Assembly: GCF_036634175.1 (NCBI RefSeq)
Contig: NZ_JAZIFX010000001.1
Location: 1,178,001 to 1,242,000, forward strand
Source of the DNA: Streptomyces sp. P9-A2
GTDB taxonomy: Bacteria; Actinomycetota; Actinomycetes; Streptomycetales; Streptomycetaceae
Length of the DNA: 64,000 bases
Reading direction: 5' to 3'
Part shown: piece by piece, positions 28,403-45,367 of the stretch
Numbering within the stretch: position 1 is the stretch's first letter
Layout: the number at the start of each line of letters is the position of its first letter
The notes under the pieces: generated by a model
Databases searched by the model: none
Told to the model about the DNA's origin: nothing
The model's input: only the letters and a program-made list of their open reading frames with translations
Made by a program: the position numbers and the translations under genes

Positions 28403-29505
28403 GCCGTTGTCCTCACGTCGGCGCCCACCGCGTCGGTGAGCGTGGCGTACGGGCTGGTGCGCAGACGCGCGGCGAGCCCCTTGTGGAGGGTGCGGGCCCA
28501 GAAGGGGCCCTCGTAGACGAACGCGCTGTAGCCCTGGACCAGGGTGGCGCCGGCCAGGATGCGCTGCCAGGCGTCCTCGGCGTTCTCGATGCCCCCGACG
28601 CCGACCAGGGTGATCCGGTCGCCCACGCGCGCGTACAGGCGGCTCAGCACCTGGAGGGAGCGTGCCTTCAGGGGCGCGCCGGACAGGCCGCCGGTCTCCT
28701 GGACGGCGGCGGGGCCGGAGCGCAGACCGAGCCCCGCGCGCGCGATGGTGGTGTTCGTGGCGATGATCCCGTCCAGACCGAGCTCCACCGCCAGGTCGGC
28801 GACCGCGTCGATGTCCTCGTCGGCGAGGTCCGGGGCGATCTTCACCAGCAGCGGCACCCGGCGGGCGGGGACGGCGCGGTCGGCGGCCTCGCGGACGGCG
28901 GTGAGCAGCGGGCGCAGATGGCCGACGGCCTGGAGGTCGCGCAGGCCGGGGGTGTTCGGCGAGGAGACGTTGACCACCAGGTAGTCGGCGTACGGCGCCA
29001 GCCGCTCGGCGGACTTCACGTAGTCGCCGACGGCCTCGTCCTCGGGTACGGCCTTGGTCTTGCCGATGTTGACGCCGACGACCGTCCTGAAGACGGGCGT
29101 GCGGGAGGCCAGGCGGGCGGCGACGGCCAGCGAGCCCTCGTTGTTGAAGCCCATGCGGTTGATCAGCGCGCGGTCCGCCACCAGCCGGAACAGCCGCTTC
29201 TTCGGGTTGCCGGGCTGCGGCTCGCCGGTCACCGTGCCGATCTCGACGTGGTCGAAGCCGAGCATCGCCATGCCGTCGACGCCGACGGCGTTCTTGTCGA
29301 AGCCGGCGGCGAGCCCGAAGGGGCTGTGCAGACGCAGGCCGAGGGCCTCGGTGCGCAGTTCCCTGTGGCGGGGCGCGAGCGCGGCGGCGACGAAGGTGCG
29401 CAGACCGGGGACGCGCGCGACGAGTCGGATCCAGCGGAAGGCGAGGTGATGGGCCCGCTCCGGATCCATCCGCCGGAACACCAGATGGAAGAAGTACTTG
29501 TACAT
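28399..29505 (-). CDS. pyrD: Dihydroorotate dehydrogenase, quinone-dependent class 2
   Basis: A 368-residue FMN enzyme oxidising dihydroorotate to orotate. The N-terminal amphipathic region [20 protein letters not shown] marks the membrane-associated class 2 type that passes electrons to quinone. Then come [38 protein letters not shown] with the catalytic Ser, [19 protein letters not shown] and [12 protein letters not shown]. It starts at ATG 29505 with GAGGAC in front. It follows carB after 75 bp that contain a strong hairpin. Confidence 0.96.
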   Translation of the reverse strand: MYKYFFHLVFRRMDPERAHHLAFRWIRLVARVPGLRTFVAAALAPRHRELRTEALGLRLHSPFGLAAGFDKNAVGVDGMAMLGFDHVEIGTVTGEPQPGNPKKRLFRLVADRALINRMGFNNEGSLAVAARLASRTPVFRTVVGVNIGKTKAVPEDEAVGDYVKSAERLAPYADYLVVNVSSPNTPGLRDLQAVGHLRPLLTAVREAADRAVPARRVPLLVKIAPDLADEDIDAVADLAVELGLDGIIATNTTIARAGLGLRSGPAAVQETGGLSGAPLKARSLQVLSRLYARVGDRITLVGVGGIENAEDAWQRILAGATLVQGYSAFVYEGPFWARTLHKGLAARLRTSPYATLTDAVGADVRTTA

Positions 29506-29543
29506 GCCTGTGTCCTCGTGAAGGGCCTGAAGGGCCTCGTGAA

Positions 29544-29573
29544 GAGGGGGACACCGTTTCCGGTGTCCCCCTC
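29544..29573 (-). terminator. Strong hairpin inside the pyr operon, between carB and pyrD
   Basis: GAGGGGGACACCG (29544-29556), loop TTTC, then its perfect 13-nt complement (29561-29573). It lies 7 bp beyond the carB stop and 38 bp before pyrD. It may attenuate transcription into pyrDF or protect the upstream message from 3' decay. Confidence 0.75.
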
Positions 29574-29580
29574 CGGGCCG

Positions 29581-32881
<3,301 letters not shown>

Positions 32882-32889
<8 letters not shown>

Positions 32890-34024
32890 GCTGGCCCTCC
32901 ATCAGAGAAACGAAGCGGTCGAACAGGTAGGCGGCGTCGTGCGGGCCCGCCGCCGCTTCCGGGTGGTACTGGACACTGAAGGCCGGCTTGTCGAGCAGCC
33001 GGAGCCCTTCCACCACGTTGTCGTTGAGGCAGACGTGGGACACCTCGGCGCGGCCGAACGGGGTGTCGGAGACCTGGTCGAGGGGGGCGTCGACGGCGAA
33101 GCCGTGGTTGTGCGTGGTGATCTCGACCTTGCCGGTCGTACGGTCCTGGACCGGCTGGTTGATGCCGCGGTGGCCGTACTTGAGCTTGTAGGTGCCGAAG
33201 CCGAGGGCGCGGCCGAGGATCTGGTTGCCGAAGCAGATGCCGAACAGCGGGGTGCCGCGCTCCAGGACGGCCCGCATCACGGAGACGGGGTGGTCGGCGG
33301 TGGCGGGGTCGCCGGGTCCGTTGGAGAAGAACACTCCGTCGGGCTCCACGGCGTAGACGTCGTCCACGGTGGCGGCGGCGGGCAGGACGTGCACCTCGAT
33401 GCCGCGCTGGGCCATGCGCTGCGCGGTCATGCCCTTGATGCCGAGGTCGACGGCGGCGACCGTGAACCTCTTCTCGCCGACCGCCGGGACGACGTAGGGC
33501 TCGCTGGTGGCGACCTCGGCCGCGAGGTCGGCGCCCTTCATCGGGGGGACTTCCCGGACGCGGGCCAGCAGGGTGGCGTCGTCCGCCGCGGTGCCACCAC
33601 TGAAGATGCCGACGCGCATGGCGCCCCGCTCGCGCAGGTGGCGGGTGAGCGCGCGGGTGTCGATGCCGCTGATGCCGACGATGCCCTGGGCGGCGAGTTC
33701 CTCGTCCAGGGCGCGGCGGGAGCGCCAGTTGGACGGCACGCGCGCGGGGTCGCGCACGACGTAGCCGGCGACCCAGATCCGCCGGGACTCGGGGTCGTCG
33801 TCGTTGACGCCGGTGTTGCCGACGTGCGGAGCGGTCATGACCACGACCTGGCGGTGGTAGGACGGGTCGGTGAGGGTCTCCTGGTAGCCGGTCATGCCGG
33901 TGGAGAACACGGCTTCGCCGAAGGTCTCCCCCACTGCCCCGTAGGCACGGCCGCGGAAGATCCGGCCGTCCTCGAGGACGAGTACGGCGGGAGTCCTGGC
34001 GGCTCCCTTGGTGGAGGTCGTCAT
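32882..34024 (-). CDS. carA: Carbamoyl phosphate synthetase small (glutaminase) subunit
   Basis: A 380-residue subunit. The N-terminal CPSase domain ([31 protein letters not shown]) precedes a class I glutamine amidotransferase domain with [10 protein letters not shown], the catalytic Cys in [17 protein letters not shown] (about residue 265), and the catalytic His/Glu in [13 protein letters not shown] (about 350). It releases ammonia from glutamine for CarB. The ATG at 34024 overlaps the stop of the upstream membrane protein gene as ATGA. Confidence 0.97.
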
Positions 34025-34587
34025 CGTGCGCCTTCCGTTTCCGTCTTGTTGATCATGTTGTTCAGGTTCTCGACCCATGCGGTGTGCTCGGCCGCGTGGT
34101 CCGAGCGGAAGCCGGAGTCGATCAGCTTGTCGCCGTGCGCCCAGGTCACAACGAGCAGACCGCCCTCGGTGAGGACCTTGCCGGCGATGCCCTTGTCGAG
34201 CCGGGCCCCGCGCAGCGCGGCGACGGGGACGAAGAAATCGCTCGCGCCGGGGCGTACGACGTCCAGTCCCGCGTCCGTCAGGGTGAGCTCGGCCCGGCTG
34301 CGGGTACCCAGGCCGTGCGCCACGATGCGGTCCAGCCACTGCCCGGCGGTAGTGGAGCCGTGGTAGCGGCCGCTCATCGTCAGTTTCGCCGCACCCGGCG
34401 ATTCCGGCACAGTGGGCAGCTCGGGCAGGTCGCCCTGGAGGGTGCCGCGCCACTTCCAGCCCTCGCGCATCAGCCAGTAGACGAGCGCGACGAAGAGGGC
34501 GAGTCCGACGACCCAGCCGATCCGGGCGGCCCAGTCGGTCACTTCCGCCGATCTCTTCTCGGCGGCCAGCAGGATTACAGGTGTCAC
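34021..34587 (-). CDS. Conserved membrane-anchored protein of the pyr operon, unknown function
   Basis: A 188-residue protein with one membrane segment (about residues 22-42, [18 protein letters not shown]) followed by a cytoplasmic or periplasmic domain of beta-rich, PH-like appearance ([56 protein letters not shown]). It is coupled on both sides: its GTG at 34587 overlaps the pyrC stop (GTGA) and its stop overlaps carA (ATGA). Mycobacterium tuberculosis has an uncharacterised gene (Rv1382, from memory) in the same slot. The tight placement suggests a role linked to pyrimidine synthesis or to anchoring its enzymes, but that is inference. Confidence 0.82.
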   Translation of the reverse strand: MTPVILLAAEKRSAEVTDWAARIGWVVGLALFVALVYWLMREGWKWRGTLQGDLPELPTVPESPGAAKLTMSGRYHGSTTAGQWLDRIVAHGLGTRSRAELTLTDAGLDVVRPGASDFFVPVAALRGARLDKGIAGKVLTEGGLLVVTWAHGDKLIDSGFRSDHAAEHTAWVENLNNMINKTETEGAR

Positions 34588-35897
34588 GTGAGCTTCCCGT
34601 CGATGAGCGTGGCCGTGCCCCGGAGCCAGGTGTGCGTGACACGGCCCGGCAGCGCGCGGCCCTCGTACGGGGTGTTGCGGCTGCGCGAGGCGAAGCCCGC
34701 GGGGTCCACGGAACCACGGTATGCCGTGTCGACGAGTGTGAGGTTGGCCGGTTCACCCGCCGAGACGGGGCGGCCGTGGCCTTCGGCCCGTCCGATGCGC
34801 GCGGGTGTGAAGGACATCCGGTCGGCGACGCCGGCCCAGTCCAGCAGGCCCGTGTCCACCATGGTCTCCTGGACCACGGACAGCGCGGTCTCCAGGCCGA
34901 CCATTCCCATGGCCGCGGCGGCCCACTCGCAGTCCTTGTCCTCGTGCGGGTGCGGGGCGTGGTCGGTGGCGACGATGTCGATGGTGCCGTCGGCGAGCGC
35001 CTCGCGCAGTGCCATGACGTCCCGCTCGGTGCGCAGCGGCGGGTTGACCTTGTAGACCGGGTTGTACGACCGGACCAGCTCGTCGGTGAGCAGGAGGTGG
35101 TGCGGGGTGACCTCGGCGGTGACGTCGATGCCGCGGGACTTGGCCCAGCGGACGATCTCGACGCTGCCCGCGGTCGACAGGTGGCAGATGTGGACGCGGG
35201 AGCCGACGTGCTCGGCGAGCAGCACGTCCCGGGCGATGATCGACTCCTCGGCGACGGCCGGCCAGCCGCCCAGGCCCAGCTCGGCGGAGACGACGCCCTC
35301 GTTCATCTGGGCGCCCTCGGTCAGCCGGGGCTCCTGCGCGTGCTGGGCGACGACGCCGTCGAAGGCCTTCACGTACTCCAGGGCGCGCCGCATGATCACG
35401 GCGTCGTGGACGCACTTGCCGTCGTCGGAGAAGACGGTGACGCCGGCCGCGGACTCGTGCATGGCGCCCAGTTCGGCGAGCGTGCTGCCCTCCAGGCCGA
35501 CGGTGACGGCGCCCACGGGCCGTACGTCGCAGTAGCCGTGTTCCTTGCCGAGCCGCCAGACCTGCTCGACGACGCCGGCGGTGTCGGCGACGGGGAAGGT
35601 GTTGGCCATGGCGAACACGGCGGTGTAGCCGCCGCTCGCCGCCGCGCGGGTGCCGGTCAGCACGGTCTCGGAGTCCTCGCGGCCGGGCTCGCGCAGATGG
35701 GTGTGCAGGTCGACCAGGCCGGGCAGCAGCACCTTGCCGTCCGCCTCGACGACGGTCACCTCCTGCGCGTCTCCGGTACGACCGGCGTCCTCGGCGCTCA
35801 GCCCGGTGCCGACGGCCACGACGGTCCCGCCGTCGATCAGCACGTCCTGCGGGTCGCCGCCGAGCACCTTCGCACCGCGGATCAGGGTCTTGCTCAT
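34584..35897 (-). CDS. pyrC: Dihydroorotase
   Basis: A 437-residue type I amidohydrolase cyclising carbamoyl aspartate to dihydroorotate. Metal-site motifs are [16 protein letters not shown] near residue 60, a metal-ligand/carboxylated-Lys region around [13 protein letters not shown] and [37 protein letters not shown], and [14 protein letters not shown] with the catalytic Asp. It starts at ATG 35897, four bases after the pyrB stop, and ends in an overlap with the membrane protein gene. Confidence 0.97.
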   Translation of the reverse strand: MSKTLIRGAKVLGGDPQDVLIDGGTVVAVGTGLSAEDAGRTGDAQEVTVVEADGKVLLPGLVDLHTHLREPGREDSETVLTGTRAAASGGYTAVFAMANTFPVADTAGVVEQVWRLGKEHGYCDVRPVGAVTVGLEGSTLAELGAMHESAAGVTVFSDDGKCVHDAVIMRRALEYVKAFDGVVAQHAQEPRLTEGAQMNEGVVSAELGLGGWPAVAEESIIARDVLLAEHVGSRVHICHLSTAGSVEIVRWAKSRGIDVTAEVTPHHLLLTDELVRSYNPVYKVNPPLRTERDVMALREALADGTIDIVATDHAPHPHEDKDCEWAAAAMGMVGLETALSVVQETMVDTGLLDWAGVADRMSFTPARIGRAEGHGRPVSAGEPANLTLVDTAYRGSVDPAGFASRSRNTPYEGRALPGRVTHTWLRGTATLIDGKLT

Positions 35898-35901
35898 CGT
35901 G

Positions 35902-36885
35902 TTACTTCTCCTCCGTGGTGCGGACGGCGTGGGTGAGGGCGGGTTCGTTGCCCCCGAGCAGCAGGTACAGGACGGCCATCCGGATGGAGACCCCGTTGGT
36001 GACCTGTTCGACGACGGTGCAGCGCTCGGAGTCGGCCACCTCGGCGGTGATCTCCATGCCCCGGACCATGGGGCCGGGGTGCATCACGATCGCGTGTTCG
36101 GGCATCCGTCGCATGCGCTCGCCGTCGAGGCCGTAGCGCCGTGAGTACTCGCGCTCGGTCGGGAAGAACGCGGCCTTCATCCGCTCGCGCTGCACGCGCA
36201 GCATCATCACGGCGTCGGACTTGGGCAGGGTGCGGTCGAGGTCGTAGGAGACCTCGCAGGGCCAGGCCTCGACGCCGACCGGCAGCAGCGTCGGCGGGGC
36301 GACGAGGGTGACCTCGGCGCCCAGGGTGTGCAGCAGGTCGACGTTGGAGCGGGCGACCCTGCTGTGCAGGACGTCGCCGACCAGCGTGATGCGCCGGCCG
36401 GCGAGGTCCTGGCCGATCCCGGTGTCCCGGCCGACGAGCCGGCGCCGCATGGTGAAGGCGTCGAGCAGGGCCTGGGTGGGGTGCTGGTGGGTGCCGTCGC
36501 CGGCGTTGATGACGTGCGCGTCGATCCAGCCGGAGGTGGCCAGCCGGTACGGGGCTCCGGAGGCACCGTGCCGGATGACGACGGCGTCGACGCCCATGGC
36601 CTCCAGGGTCTGGGCGGTGTCCTTGAGCGACTCGCCCTTGGAGACGCTGGACCCCTTGGCGGTGAAGTTGATGACGTCCGCGGACAGCCGCTTCTCGGCG
36701 GCCTCGAAGGAGATCCGGGTCCGGGTGGAGTCCTCGAAGAAGAGGTTGACGACGGTCCGGCCGCGCAGGGTCGGCAGTTTCTTGATCGGCCGGTCGGCGA
36801 CCCGGGCCATCTCCTCGGCGGTGTCGAGGATCAGGACGGCGTCGTCGCGGGTGAGGTCGGCGGCCGAGATGAGATGACGCTGCAT
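35902..36885 (-). CDS. pyrB: Aspartate carbamoyltransferase catalytic subunit
   Basis: A 327-residue enzyme joining carbamoyl phosphate and aspartate. Carbamoyl-phosphate site: [19 protein letters not shown] with STRTR near residue 55. Others are [39 protein letters not shown], and [11 protein letters not shown]. No regulatory PyrI gene is present, as usual in actinobacteria; control is likely at the operon level through PyrR. It starts at ATG 36885 and follows pyrR after 108 bp. Confidence 0.97.
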   Translation of the reverse strand: MQRHLISAADLTRDDAVLILDTAEEMARVADRPIKKLPTLRGRTVVNLFFEDSTRTRISFEAAEKRLSADVINFTAKGSSVSKGESLKDTAQTLEAMGVDAVVIRHGASGAPYRLATSGWIDAHVINAGDGTHQHPTQALLDAFTMRRRLVGRDTGIGQDLAGRRITLVGDVLHSRVARSNVDLLHTLGAEVTLVAPPTLLPVGVEAWPCEVSYDLDRTLPKSDAVMMLRVQRERMKAAFFPTEREYSRRYGLDGERMRRMPEHAIVMHPGPMVRGMEITAEVADSERCTVVEQVTNGVSIRMAVLYLLLGGNEPALTHAVRTTEEK

Positions 36886-36993
36886 CTTTCAGGCTCCGTA
36901 AGACAGTTCATTCGGAAGAACGGGAGAATCCGGGCAGCGCGGGGCGTGACGGCGCACCGGACCGGCGCGCGTGGGTGCCGCGCGCCCGGATCG

Positions 36994-38330
<1,337 letters not shown>

Positions 38331-38356
38331 CCGCACCACCGCCCGAGCAGAAACGT

Positions 38357-38402
38357 ACCGCCGGGGTGGCCCGACCTGCAGAGGTCGGGCCACCCCGGCG
38401 GT
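38357..38402 (+). terminator. Terminator of bldD
   Basis: A perfect 21-bp stem (38357-38377 with 38382-38402) and a GCAG loop, 26 bp after the bldD stop. No T run follows. Confidence 0.85.
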
Positions 38403-38463
38403 GTTCGTTCCGCGTTCGTTCCGCGGGCCGAGGAACAGGTCAGGGGGCGGCCGGGGGGAGCCC

Positions 38464-38518
38464 CGGACACGCCGGAGGGCCCGCAGCCAGTCGTGCTGCG
38501 GGCCCTCCGGCGTGTCCG
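38464..38518 (-). terminator. Terminator of nusB
   Basis: A perfect 24-bp stem (38464-38487 with 38495-38518) and a 7-nt loop, 37 bp beyond the nusB stop. Together with the bldD hairpin it insulates two convergent transcription units. Confidence 0.85.
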
Positions 38519-38554
38519 TGCCGGTCCGGGCCTGTACGGCCGGCCGGTGCCGGA

Positions 38555-38989
38555 TCAGACCTCGTCGCGGCGGAGCGAGGGCTTGAGCTCCTTGAACCGG
38601 CCGAGGAGGCCGTTGACGAACGAGGGCGACTCGTCCGTGGAGAACTCCTTCGCCAGCTGCACCATCTCGTCGAGGACGACGGCGTCCGGGGTCTCGTCGA
38701 CCCAGATCAGCTCGTACGCGCCGAGACGCAGGATGTTGCGGTCGACGACCGGCATGCGGTCCAGGGTCCAGCCGACCGAGTACTGGGAGATCAGCTCGTC
38801 GATGCGCGACGCGTGCTGCGCGTAGCCCTCGACCAGCTGCATCGTGTACTCGCTCACCGGCGGCTGCCGGGTGTCGGACCGGGAGTGCCGGACCCAGTCC
38901 GCCAGGACCGTCAGGACGTCGGCGCCGCGCTGGTCGCCCTCGAAGAGGATCTGGAAGGCGCGCTTGCGGGCCGTGTTGCGGGCAGCCAC
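38555..38989 (-). CDS. nusB: Transcription antitermination protein NusB
   Basis: A 144-residue all-helical RNA-binding protein that joins NusE (S10) on boxA in rRNA transcripts. The N-terminus AARNTARKRAFQILFEGDQR holds the Arg-rich RNA-binding helix, and VDRNILRLGAYELIW, VLDEMVQLAKEFST and SPSFVNGLLGRF are family blocks. It starts at GTG 38989, two bases after the efp stop, and is the last gene of the leftward series, followed by a strong hairpin. Confidence 0.96.
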   Translation of the reverse strand: MAARNTARKRAFQILFEGDQRGADVLTVLADWVRHSRSDTRQPPVSEYTMQLVEGYAQHASRIDELISQYSVGWTLDRMPVVDRNILRLGAYELIWVDETPDAVVLDEMVQLAKEFSTDESPSFVNGLLGRFKELKPSLRRDEV

Positions 38990-38991
38990 GG

Positions 38992-39558
38992 TTAGCTGTT
39001 CACCCGGCCGAGGTAGTCGCTCGTGCGGGTGTCGACCTTGATCTTCTCACCGGTGGTGATGAAGAGCGGGACCTGGATCTGGTGCCCGGTCTCCAGCGTG
39101 GCCGGCTTGGTGCCACCGGTGGAGCGGTCGCCCTGGACGCCCGGCTCGGTCTCGGCCACGGTCAGCTCGACGGCGGCCGAGAGCTCGACGAAGAGCACCT
39201 CTCCCTCGTGCTGCGCGACGGTGGCTTCGAAGCCCTCGACGAGGAAGTGGGCGGCGTCGCCGACGACCTTGCGGTCGATGTGCAGCTGGTCGTAGGTCTC
39301 CATGTCCATGAAGACGAAGTAGTCGCCGTCCATGTAGGAGAACTGCATGTCCCGCTTGTCGACGGTGGCGGTGTCGACCTTCACACCGGCGTTGAAGGTC
39401 TTGTCGACGGTCTTGCCGGAGAGCACGTTCTTGAGCTTGGTGCGCACGAAGGCCGGGCCCTTGCCGGGCTTGACGTGCTGGAACTCGACGACGGACCAGA
39501 GCTGGCCGCCTTCGAGCTTGAGCACCATGCCGTTCTTGAGGTCGTTCGTGGAAGCCAC
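38992..39558 (-). CDS. efp: Elongation factor P
   Basis: A 188-residue three-domain beta-barrel protein that rescues ribosomes stalled at polyproline. The N-terminal KOW-like domain includes [19 protein letters not shown], whose Lys in KPGKG is the position modified or used unmodified at the peptidyl transferase centre. Two OB domains follow ([37 protein letters not shown]). It starts at GTG 39558 with AGGAG. No lysyl-modification gene is seen nearby. Confidence 0.96.
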   Translation of the reverse strand: MASTNDLKNGMVLKLEGGQLWSVVEFQHVKPGKGPAFVRTKLKNVLSGKTVDKTFNAGVKVDTATVDKRDMQFSYMDGDYFVFMDMETYDQLHIDRKVVGDAAHFLVEGFEATVAQHEGEVLFVELSAAVELTVAETEPGVQGDRSTGGTKPATLETGHQIQVPLFITTGEKIKVDTRTSDYLGRVNS

Positions 39559-39615
39559 GTTGCGGAATCTCCTGGACTGACGTGAGACGACTCGGGGCCG
39601 GCACTCGGCGCGAAG

Positions 39616-40722
39616 CTAGAGCGCCAGCAGCTCCTTGGTCGTGATGGTGAGTAGCTCGGGTCCGCCGTCCGCCTCGGGGCGCACGACGAGCGTGTCATCG
39701 ATCCGGACACCGCCCCGGCCCGGGAGGTGAACCCCTGGTTCGACGGTGACCGGCACACAAGCGTCCAGTTTACCCATGGTCCCGGGGGTCAGTTGAGGGT
39801 CCTCGTCGATTTCGAGTCCGACCCCGTGTCCGGTGAGCGCCGGAAGGGCCGCCGCGTACCCCGCGCTGTCCAGCACCTGGCGGGCCGCGCGGTCCACGTC
39901 ACGGCAGGCGGCACCGGGTACGAGGGACTCCCGGCCGGCCCGCTGAGCGGTGAAGACAAGGTCGTACAACTCGATCTGCCAGTCCGCGGGAGCGGTGCCG
40001 ATGACGAACGTACGGCCGATCTCGCAGCGGTACCCGCGGTAGGCGGCGCCGAGACAGACGGAGAGGAAGTCGCCCTCCTCCACCCGCCGGTCGGTGGGCC
40101 GGTGGCCGGGCCGCCCGGCGTTCGGGCCGGTGGCGACGGAGGTGGCGAAGGCGGGGCCGTCTGCGCCGTGGTCGACCAGGCGGCGCTCCAGTTCCAGCGC
40201 GAGATGCCGTTCGGTGCGGCCGACGAGGATGGATTCCAGCAGCTCGCCGAGGGCCTGGTCGGCGATCTCCGCACCGATACGCAGACAGGAGATCTCCTCC
40301 TCGTCCTTGACCACCCGGAGCTGTTCGACGGCGCCGCCGACATCGGCCAGGCGCAGCCCGGGGGCGACCGAGCGGAGGGCGCGGTGCCGGGTCACGGTGA
40401 GGTGGTGCTCCTCGACGGCGAGGGAGTCGGCGCCCCCGGCGGCAGCGAGCCCGGCGGCCTCGACGGCGGGATCACCGCCGGTGCCGGGCACGACGTGCAC
40501 CCGCAGCTCCTCGTCGGGCCGGCTCTGCTCACCACGGTCGTCGGGCAGCCCGGCGCACACCAGGAAGTCCTCGGTCTGGCTCAGCAGCAGCACGGCGCCT
40601 TCGGGGGCGGGGCCCGCGAGATAGCGCACGTTGGCGGGCCGGGTGACCAGCGCCGCCGCGCTGCCCCCCGCGTTGCAGCATTCCCTCAGCCGCGTCCGGC
40701 GGAGCGCGTACACCTCAGACAT
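39616..40722 (-). CDS. M24-family (Xaa-Pro aminopeptidase-like) protein with altered metal ligands
   Basis: A 368-residue creatinase/prolidase-type protein with an N-terminal domain (LVTRPANVRYLAGPAPEGAV) and a C-terminal pita-bread fold (VVKDEEEISCLRIGAEIADQ onward). In active family members the metal ligands lie in I-D-L-G-A, S-D-x-T-R-T, G-H-G, E-P-G and R-I-E-D-T. Here the corresponding segments read VCLGAAYRGY, CEIGRTFV, TGHGVGLEIDEDP, VEPGVHLP and VRIDDTLVV. The two Asp are Cys and Glu, and the last Glu is Asp, so ordinary dimetal catalysis is doubtful. The same locus in relatives carries a pepP/pepQ-like gene before efp. It starts at ATG 40722, 57 bp upstream of efp's start region. Confidence 0.83.
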   Translation of the reverse strand: MSEVYALRRTRLRECCNAGGSAAALVTRPANVRYLAGPAPEGAVLLLSQTEDFLVCAGLPDDRGEQSRPDEELRVHVVPGTGGDPAVEAAGLAAAGGADSLAVEEHHLTVTRHRALRSVAPGLRLADVGGAVEQLRVVKDEEEISCLRIGAEIADQALGELLESILVGRTERHLALELERRLVDHGADGPAFATSVATGPNAGRPGHRPTDRRVEEGDFLSVCLGAAYRGYRCEIGRTFVIGTAPADWQIELYDLVFTAQRAGRESLVPGAACRDVDRAARQVLDSAGYAAALPALTGHGVGLEIDEDPQLTPGTMGKLDACVPVTVEPGVHLPGRGGVRIDDTLVVRPEADGGPELLTITTKELLAL

Positions 40723-41151
40723 GTCCCGAGCCTATGAGCGGTGGCCGAAAACCGCCGGTCGAGAGGTCCGAGTGGGCGGCGGCACCCGGCAGCGTCCCGG
40801 GACAGCGCGACGAGGTACCGGCGCCGGGCGACCCCGGGCGGGCTGCTGCGGCCGTGTCCGGCGGGCGGGAGCGGGAACGGGGAAGGAAGCGGGAACGGGG
40901 ACGGAAGCGGGGATGGGGACGGAAGTGGGTGAGGACGCCCGCTACGGAACGGCCGGAGACCCGGCCACCCGCCCGATGGGGCCGTCACCGGCGGCGCCCG
41001 GAGACACCACCACGGTAAGACGGAGGGAGTTGGCCGAGCGGCCCTCAGAGCCTGTCCGGCAGGTCCAGCGGGCCCGGCCGGCGGGAACACACCGCGCCTG
41101 CCCACGGCAGGCGTGCGGGCGCTGCCGGTGGGCCCGGCAGCATCGCGTGGC
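40723..41151. other. 429-bp gene-free stretch between the M24 and P-loop genes
   Basis: No conserved coding segment was found on either strand. The only structure is the three-copy 18-bp repeat at 40871-40924. The remainder is G/C-rich spacer that must contain the promoter for the M24/efp/nusB genes if they are transcribed separately. Confidence 0.6.
40871..40924. repeat. Three tandem 18-bp repeats
   Basis: Three consecutive units of the form GCGGGAACGGGGACGGAA (40871-40888, 40889-40906, 40907-40924), with one to three differences between copies and a partial fourth copy. T-poor and G-rich like the array upstream of fmt. Confidence 0.85.
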
Positions 41152-42009
41152 TCACCAGGACGGAGGGCTGGCGATGGACCTGGCGAGGACGTCGTCCAGG
41201 ACGTCGGCCGTTTCCGGTACGCCGAGCTGGGAGTTGTCGATGATCGGGAGGCCCGAGCCGTACCAGCCGGCCATACGGCCGTGGATGCGGGCGACCTCCT
41301 CGTCGCCGAGGCGGCGGTTGCCGGACCGCTCGGCGTTGCGTTCCAGGACGATGTCCAGACCGGGCAGCAGCACGACCGGCAGCAGGCCGGGCCCCACATG
41401 CCGTTTCCAGCCACCGAGGCCGACGACCGGACGGTCGGGGAAGACTGCGTCGTCGAGGATGCAGGAGATCCCGTTGGCGAGGAAATTGCGCGCGGCGAAG
41501 CCGCAGGTGCGGCGGGCCAGCCGGTACTGCGCCTCCGAGTGGTCGTTCCACCCGGTCTGCGGATCGGCGAAGCCGGACCGCACCCACTCCCGTACGTCGT
41601 CCAGGCTGATGTGCGCGGTCGGCACCCGGCGGTGCTCCGCCCAGTACTTGGCGACGCTGGTCTTCCCGGCGCCCGCGGGGCCTATGAGCAGGACCGCGAG
41701 GGTCGTGCCGGCCGGGTCGGCCGCCGCGAGGGCCTGCGGGGCACTGGGCATGGCGACGGGGCCGCCCGGCGGCAGCGGCACGTGCCCGGTGGTGTCCGGT
41801 GGCGGATGCGGGGACCGCGGGACGCCCATGGGCTGCGGCGCCGGTCCGGGGTAGCCGGGGGGCGGCGGTGGCGCGGGCACCGGGACGGGCCCCTGGTGCG
41901 CTCCCGGGGGGTGCCCTCCCGGATGATGTGCGGCCGGTGACCAGCCGTCGGCCGGTCCGTGCCCCGGTCGGTGGGGCGGCGGCAGCGGAGAACCCACTGC
42001 GTGCTGCAT
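41152..42009 (-). CDS. P-loop ATPase/kinase-like protein with proline-rich N-terminus
   Basis: A 285-residue protein. Residues about 1-95 are Pro/Gly/His-rich and probably disordered. A P-loop domain follows: VLLIGPAGAGKTSVAKYWAE (Walker A near residue 108), then HISLDDVREWVRSGFADPQ, ISCILDDAVFPDRP (possible Walker B) and VVLLPGLDIVLERNAER with IDNSQLGVPETADVLDDVLA at the end. The fold resembles small-molecule or nucleotide kinases of the shikimate/gluconate/zeta-toxin kind, but no substrate signature was recognised. It lies next to aroB in other Streptomyces too, as I recall. The ATG at 42009 follows GGAG; an upstream in-frame start is possible. Confidence 0.75.
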   Translation of the reverse strand: MQHAVGSPLPPPHRPGHGPADGWSPAAHHPGGHPPGAHQGPVPVPAPPPPPGYPGPAPQPMGVPRSPHPPPDTTGHVPLPPGGPVAMPSAPQALAAADPAGTTLAVLLIGPAGAGKTSVAKYWAEHRRVPTAHISLDDVREWVRSGFADPQTGWNDHSEAQYRLARRTCGFAARNFLANGISCILDDAVFPDRPVVGLGGWKRHVGPGLLPVVLLPGLDIVLERNAERSGNRRLGDEEVARIHGRMAGWYGSGLPIIDNSQLGVPETADVLDDVLARSIASPPSW

Positions 42010-42267
42010 CCGGTGCCACTCCGTCTCGGTCTGCTGGGCTCGGTTCACTCGCCGCAGGCGACAAGCACTGATGGCAGGGTGGGTCCCCGCGCTCTCCGAC
42101 AGCCTAGAGCGTCGGGGCGGCTGTTCGAACGGGTACCGCCCCTGCCGTTGTCCGATGAACGGCCGAAAATGGCCCTGAGTGCCCAACCTGCCGCGCCGAT
42201 TGCCCGGCGGGGCAGTGGCTTGCCCCGCCGGGCACCGGTCTGCCGACGGGGGCGGGGTCCACGGGTG

Positions 42268-45091
<2,824 letters not shown>

Positions 45092-45367
45092 CGGTGCTCC
45101 TCCATGCTCGCGCCCGGTACTGCCCCGCGCACGCGGCGTCGCGTACGACTACGGCGCGACGGGGTGCGCGGCCCCGGCCCGCCACGTCCGATCCTCCCAC
45201 GTTCGTGCGGCGTGTCCGGTCGCCGGTCCATCAGTCGGACGAGCGGCGCCGGGGCGGAAGAGCCGCGGGTGCCAGGGTCCTGGCGAGGCGGTCCGGTCTC
45301 CCGGTCCGGTGGCCCCGGCCTCCGGCGGCCGGTCCCGGCCGTCAGGCCCGGCCGTCAGGCCCGGCCG

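Noticed and set aside
40631..41854. A 407-codon plus-strand frame across the gap before the P-loop gene
   Set aside because: It overlaps two minus-strand genes, is Arg/Pro/Ser-rich and shows no conserved segment.
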